From Desulfovibrio sp. (GTDB lineage Bacteria; Desulfobacterota; Desulfovibrionia; Desulfovibrionales; Desulfovibrionaceae), in contig JAAUYX010000074.1 in assembly GCA_014804905.1 (NCBI GenBank), positions 1 to 10,993 of the forward strand: 10,993 bases of DNA, given 5' to 3'. A model generated the notes under the pieces. It ran no database searches, was not told where the DNA came from, and worked only from the letters and a program-made list of their open reading frames with translations. A program made the position numbers and the translations under genes. Position 1 is the first letter of the stretch. Each line of letters opens with the position of its first letter. Shown here in pieces: positions 8,463-10,993 of the stretch.

Positions 8463-9424
8463 CTCCGCAAGCTTACAAAACCCTGGTGGGCGCTTTTGTG
8501 GTGGGGGGCATCGTGCTCTTCACCCTGGGCGTCATCCTGCTGGGCGGCGGCCGCCTGTTCAGCAACGACGTGGAATATGTGCTCTATTTCGACGGCTCGG
8601 TGAGCGGGCTCTCCATCGGCGCGCCCGTGGTGTTCCGGGGCGTGCCCATGGGCAGCGTCACGCAGATCAGCCTCGTGGCCAACGCGCGAGATTCCAACGT
8701 GACCATCCCCGTCACCATCCGCATCGACGAGCGCAGCTTCATCCGCACGAGCGGCCGCGCGCTTTCCGAATCCGCCCAGCAGGAAATCATCCGCCGCATG
8801 GTGGAGCGGGGCCTCAGGGCCCGCCTCCAGCTCCAGAGCCTTATCACCGGGCAGTACCGCGTGGAGCTGGACTTCTTCCCGGACACGCCCATGAATTTCC
8901 GCTCCGCCACGCCGGACCTGGAAATCCCCACCGTGCCCTCGCCCATCGACACGCTCCAGCGCACACTCGCGCGTATCCCGCTGGACCAGCTCGTGGGCTC
9001 GCTCTCCAACATCCTCGAAAACATCTCGGCCGCCGTGGGCAACGGCCAGCTCAAGGCGGGCATCGAGGCCTTCACCGCCACCTTCAGCGAGACGCAGCGC
9101 ATCCTTTCCGACGGCCCGCTGCGCCATTCGCTGGAAAGCACGCTCAGCCAGGTGGACGGCGCCACCCGCGCCATGCAGAAGGAGCTGCCGGGGGCGCTGG
9201 CCTCCTTCCATTCGGCCATGGACAATCTCGCCAAGGCGGCCGAGCGCCTGCGCGGCGTGGCCGATTCGGCCGAGAACACGCTCGGGCGCGACTCGCCCAC
9301 CATGAACGAGGTGCGCCGCCTGCTGACGGAATCCATCGCCGCCGCGCGCTCCCTGCGCAATCTCGCCGACATGCTCGAACGCAACCCCGAAGCCCTGCTC
9401 ATGGGCAGGCAAGGAAAACGCTGA
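8459..9424 (+). CDS. mlaD: MlaD-like MCE-domain substrate-binding protein
   Basis: Periplasmic lipid-binding subunit anchored in the inner membrane, 321 residues. It has a short cytoplasmic start, one TM segment (about 8-30) and a single MCE domain (about 38-142) with GLSIGAPVVFRGVPMGSVTQI and LITGQYRVELDFFPD, the latter characteristic of the family. A long, mostly helical tail (about 165-300, IDTLQRTLARIPLDQLVGSL onward) could form a coiled-coil bundle extending the hexamer into the periplasm. The end ERNPEALLMGR resembles the C-terminal motif found in MCE proteins paired with PqiC-type lipoproteins. It is much longer than E. coli MlaD (about 183) and shorter than the multi-MCE proteins PqiB and YebT. 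It overlaps mlaF by four bases and the lipoprotein gene by one. The mlaD symbol rests on operon position and domain type. Confidence 0.9.
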   Translation: MTPQAYKTLVGAFVVGGIVLFTLGVILLGGGRLFSNDVEYVLYFDGSVSGLSIGAPVVFRGVPMGSVTQISLVANARDSNVTIPVTIRIDERSFIRTSGRALSESAQQEIIRRMVERGLRARLQLQSLITGQYRVELDFFPDTPMNFRSATPDLEIPTVPSPIDTLQRTLARIPLDQLVGSLSNILENISAAVGNGQLKAGIEAFTATFSETQRILSDGPLRHSLESTLSQVDGATRAMQKELPGALASFHSAMDNLAKAAERLRGVADSAENTLGRDSPTMNEVRRLLTESIAAARSLRNLADMLERNPEALLMGRQGKR

Positions 9425-10026
9425 TGCACCGCATACTTCCGCTTCTTGCCGTCCTCGGCCTCGCTCTTTTCGCCCTCGCGGGCTGCGGCCGCAGCACGCC
9501 CACCCACTATTATCTGCTGGAAAGCGGCATGACGCCGACGACGGCCGACGACCTGCCGCCCACCACCCTGCGCGTGGCCATGGTGGAGGTGCCCAATTAC
9601 CTCAACCGCAACAATATCGTGAGCCGCGTTGCGGGCGAGACCAGGCTCATCCTCGCCGAGTTCCACCTCTGGGCCGAGCCTGTGAGCAACGGCGTGCGCC
9701 GCGTGGTGGAGGAGACCCTGACGCCGCCCCTGCTCGAGGCCGGGGTGACAGTGCTTCCCACTGGCACGGCCAATGGCGGCGACTATGTGCTTTTGCTGGA
9801 TGTGCAGCGCCTGGACGGCAACTTCAACGAAAAGGCCGTGCTCGAAAGCCGCTGGAGCCTGCTCGACGGGCACGACGCGAGGCTCGCCGAAGGCATCTTC
9901 GCCGCAGAGGAAGATGTCGCGGGCAGCGACTACAATATCCTCGTGGGCGCCGAGAGCCGCCTGGTGCGCCGGCTGGGCGACTATCTCGCCCAAAAGCTGC
10001 CGCCGCTCCTCAAAAAGCGGCGCTGA
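9424..10026 (+). CDS. PqiC-like ABC-transport auxiliary lipoprotein (ABC_trans_aux / former DUF330)
   Basis: Predicted outer-membrane lipoprotein of 200 residues. The N-terminus has a positively charged start, a hydrophobic stretch and the lipobox LAGC with C21 as the lipidated residue. The next residue is Gly rather than Asp, so sorting to the outer membrane is expected. The mature part shows the family pattern: HYYLLES near the start, VAMVEVPNYLNRNNIVSR, AEFHLWAEPVSNGVRRVVEE, and a C-terminal Lys/Arg-rich end. In related systems the lipoprotein partners the MCE protein to contact the outer membrane. The ATG overlaps the mlaD stop (TGATG) with AGGAAA upstream. It is the last gene of the tightly packed part of the operon. 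The exact partner contacts are inferred from the family. Confidence 0.88.
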   Translation: MHRILPLLAVLGLALFALAGCGRSTPTHYYLLESGMTPTTADDLPPTTLRVAMVEVPNYLNRNNIVSRVAGETRLILAEFHLWAEPVSNGVRRVVEETLTPPLLEAGVTVLPTGTANGGDYVLLLDVQRLDGNFNEKAVLESRWSLLDGHDARLAEGIFAAEEDVAGSDYNILVGAESRLVRRLGDYLAQKLPPLLKKRR

Positions 10027-10112
10027 GGGCGCAGAGCGTTTCGGGCAAGAAAATGCTGATTCCGGCACTGGACGGCCCGGCGCGGGTCGGGCTATCCTTG
10101 CGGCAACTGCGT

Positions 10113-10128
10113 GGGCGGGTATCCGCCC
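10113..10128 (+). other. Small inverted repeat between the mla lipoprotein gene and the flavodoxin gene
   Basis: GGGCGG (10113-10118) and CCGCCC (10123-10128) form a 6-bp stem with a GTAT loop, extendable by a G-U and a G-C pair. No T-run follows, so it is unlikely to be an intrinsic terminator. The rest of the 172-bp gap (10027-10198) shows no convincing promoter or riboswitch: TTGCGG at 10098-10103 with TATCCG at 10120-10125 is too weak to call. Confidence 0.4.
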
Positions 10129-10169
10129 GCCATGACCGCCTTCCCCTACGGAAGCACCAACGCCACAAC

Positions 10170-10194
10170 GCGCGGCCGAGCCGCGCAAGGAGGT
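10170..10194 (+). promoter_or_regulatory. CGA-loop hairpin abutting a full-consensus ribosome binding site
   Basis: A perfect 7-bp stem pairs GCGCGGC (10170-10176) with GCCGCGC (10180-10186) around the loop CGA. The next base begins AAGGAGGT (10187-10194), a full anti-16S match four bases before the flavodoxin ATG. The hairpin ends exactly where the ribosome site begins, so it could protect the 5' region or influence ribosome loading. Confidence 0.55.
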
Positions 10195-10198
10195 CCCT

Positions 10199-10891
10199 AT
10201 GGCTGCCACATTTCGCCCGAGCCGGCGCTTTTTCCTGAAACAGGCCACCACCGGGGCGCTCGCGCTGGGCCTGCTGCCGCTGGTGGGCTGCGCCGCCCCC
10301 GCCTGGGGCGCCGAGGCCAAGGGAGCCGCCGCGGGAGCTGCCGGGGCCGCGGCCGCCAAGCCCAAGAAGCCGCTGGTGGTGTATTTTTCCCACTCCGGCA
10401 ATACGCGCAAGCTCGCGGAAATCATCCACAAGAAGGTGGGCGGCGACATCCTGGAAATCGAAGCCGCCACGCCCTACCCCTCCGAATACCAGGCCACGGT
10501 GGACCAGGCCAAGAAGGAGCAACAGGAAAACGCGCGCCCGGCGGTGAAAACCAAAATCGCCAACCCGGACGACTACGGCGTCATCTTCCTCGGCTATCCC
10601 AACTGGTGGAGCAGCATGCCCATGCCGGTGTGGACCTTTGTGGAGCAGAACAAGCTTGACGGCCACACCATCGCGCCCTTCGACACCCACGGCGGCGGCG
10701 GGCTCGGCCACAGCGTGGACGACCTCAGGAAGCTCGTGCCGCACTCCAGGGTGCTCAAGGCCCTCGCCGTGCGCGGCACGGCCGCGGGCGGCGCGGAAAA
10801 GGACGTGGAAAAGTGGCTCGAAAGCCTTGGCAACGCGCTCACCATGACCACCACGGGCAACCCGGCCATCTATCCCGACGGCGCGTACTGA
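10199..10891 (+). CDS. Tat-exported flavodoxin-like protein, probable lipoprotein
   Basis: Predicted FMN protein of 230 residues acting outside the cytoplasm. The N-terminus carries the twin-arginine motif SRRFFLK (8-14), a hydrophobic stretch and LVGC with C31 as a possible lipidation site; cleavage by signal peptidase I near 37 is an alternative. An Ala-rich spacer (about 40-53) leads to a flavodoxin fold: VVYFSHSGNTRKLAEII, where SHSGNT (64-69) is the FMN phosphate loop; GVIFLGYPNWWSSMPMPVWT (127-146), whose aromatic residues could stack on the flavin; and THGGGGLGHS (163-172), the third flavin-side loop. Tat export fits a protein that must bind FMN before crossing the membrane. The ATG follows AAGGAGGT. 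A strong terminator lies 20 bp after the stop. It sits 172 bp behind the mla operon on the same strand with no clear terminator between, so it may be cotranscribed. The electron partner is unknown. Confidence 0.88.
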   Translation: MAATFRPSRRFFLKQATTGALALGLLPLVGCAAPAWGAEAKGAAAGAAGAAAAKPKKPLVVYFSHSGNTRKLAEIIHKKVGGDILEIEAATPYPSEYQATVDQAKKEQQENARPAVKTKIANPDDYGVIFLGYPNWWSSMPMPVWTFVEQNKLDGHTIAPFDTHGGGGLGHSVDDLRKLVPHSRVLKALAVRGTAAGGAEKDVEKWLESLGNALTMTTTGNPAIYPDGAY

Positions 10892-10911
10892 GCTTTCAAC
10901 GCCTGAAGGCA

Positions 10912-10953
10912 GAAGGGCCTTGCGCCGCCCAGGCGCGAGGCCCTTCATTTTTT
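10912..10953 (+). terminator. Strong intrinsic terminator after the flavodoxin gene
   Basis: A 15-bp stem pairs 10912-10926 with 10932-10946 (one G-U pair) around a five-base loop, and is followed by A and six T residues (10948-10953). This ends transcription of the flavodoxin gene and, if cotranscribed, of the mla operon. Confidence 0.92.
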
Positions 10954-10982
10954 GGTGAGGTCGCGCCCTCACCCTGATTTTT
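10954..10982 (+). terminator. Possible second terminator in tandem
   Basis: GGTGAGG (10954-10960) pairs with CCTCACC (10967-10973) in a 7-bp stem, followed after four bases by five T residues (10978-10982). It begins directly after the T-run of the first terminator. The gap before the T-run makes it weaker; it may instead belong to whatever lies beyond the window. Confidence 0.4.
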
Positions 10983-10993
10983 CCCGTTCCGCC

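Noticed and set aside
10098..10125. TTGCGG and TATCCG as a possible own promoter for the flavodoxin gene
   Set aside because: Only three of six bases match in each box and the spacing is 16; this is not distinguishable from chance in this sequence.
10053..10238. 61-codon plus-strand frame in the gap before the flavodoxin gene
   Set aside because: Arg-rich, no suitable ribosome site, and it runs into the flavodoxin gene in another frame.

Overview
This is a GC-rich bacterial window with tightly packed genes. It reads as chromosomal core DNA from a Gram-negative anaerobe or microaerophile. The combination of a System I cytochrome c maturation protein (CcmF), a two-RCK potassium channel, an Mla-type lipid transport operon and a Tat-exported flavodoxin suggests the Desulfovibrionaceae. 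That placement is an inference from gene content and composition, because no rRNA or other marker is present. I see no insertion sequence, prophage, CRISPR array, tRNA or rRNA.

Layout from left to right. Positions 1-1470 (minus) hold the first 490 codons of ccmF, cut by the window edge. A 246-bp divergent intergenic region (1471-1716) carries a candidate ccmF promoter and a very stable hairpin next to the ccmF ribosome binding site. A two-TM potassium channel with two cytoplasmic RCK domains follows at 1717-3522 (plus). It converges, with only 39 bp between stop codons, on polA (3562-6297, minus). This DNA polymerase I keeps its 5' nuclease and polymerase motifs but has lost the recognisable 3'-5' proofreading residues. 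A 112-bp divergent region (6298-6409) separates polA from the next operon and holds a perfect TATAAT that may work in both directions.

From 6410 to 10026 (plus) lies a four-gene operon for retrograde or anterograde lipid transport across the envelope: a STAS-MlaE permease fusion, the MlaF ATPase, an MlaD-like MCE protein and a PqiC-type outer-membrane lipoprotein. The genes touch or overlap (7-nt gap, ATGA overlap, TGATG overlap), so translation is probably coupled. The permease and ATPase form the inner-membrane motor, the MCE protein is anchored to it in the periplasm, and the lipoprotein likely links the system to the outer membrane. No mlaC or mlaA is seen here.

After a 172-bp gap without a convincing intrinsic terminator comes a Tat-exported flavodoxin-like protein (10199-10891, plus). 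A strong intrinsic terminator (10912-10953) and a second weaker hairpin (10954-10982) close the block. The flavodoxin could be the distal gene of the mla transcript or have its own promoter; the sequence does not settle this.

I did not find a clearly new multi-gene system. The most interesting points are the probably leaderless, bidirectional promoter between polA and mlaE, similar CGA-loop hairpins next to two ribosome binding sites, the exported flavodoxin, the eroded proofreading domain of PolA, and the two-RCK channel with one degenerate nucleotide-binding domain.
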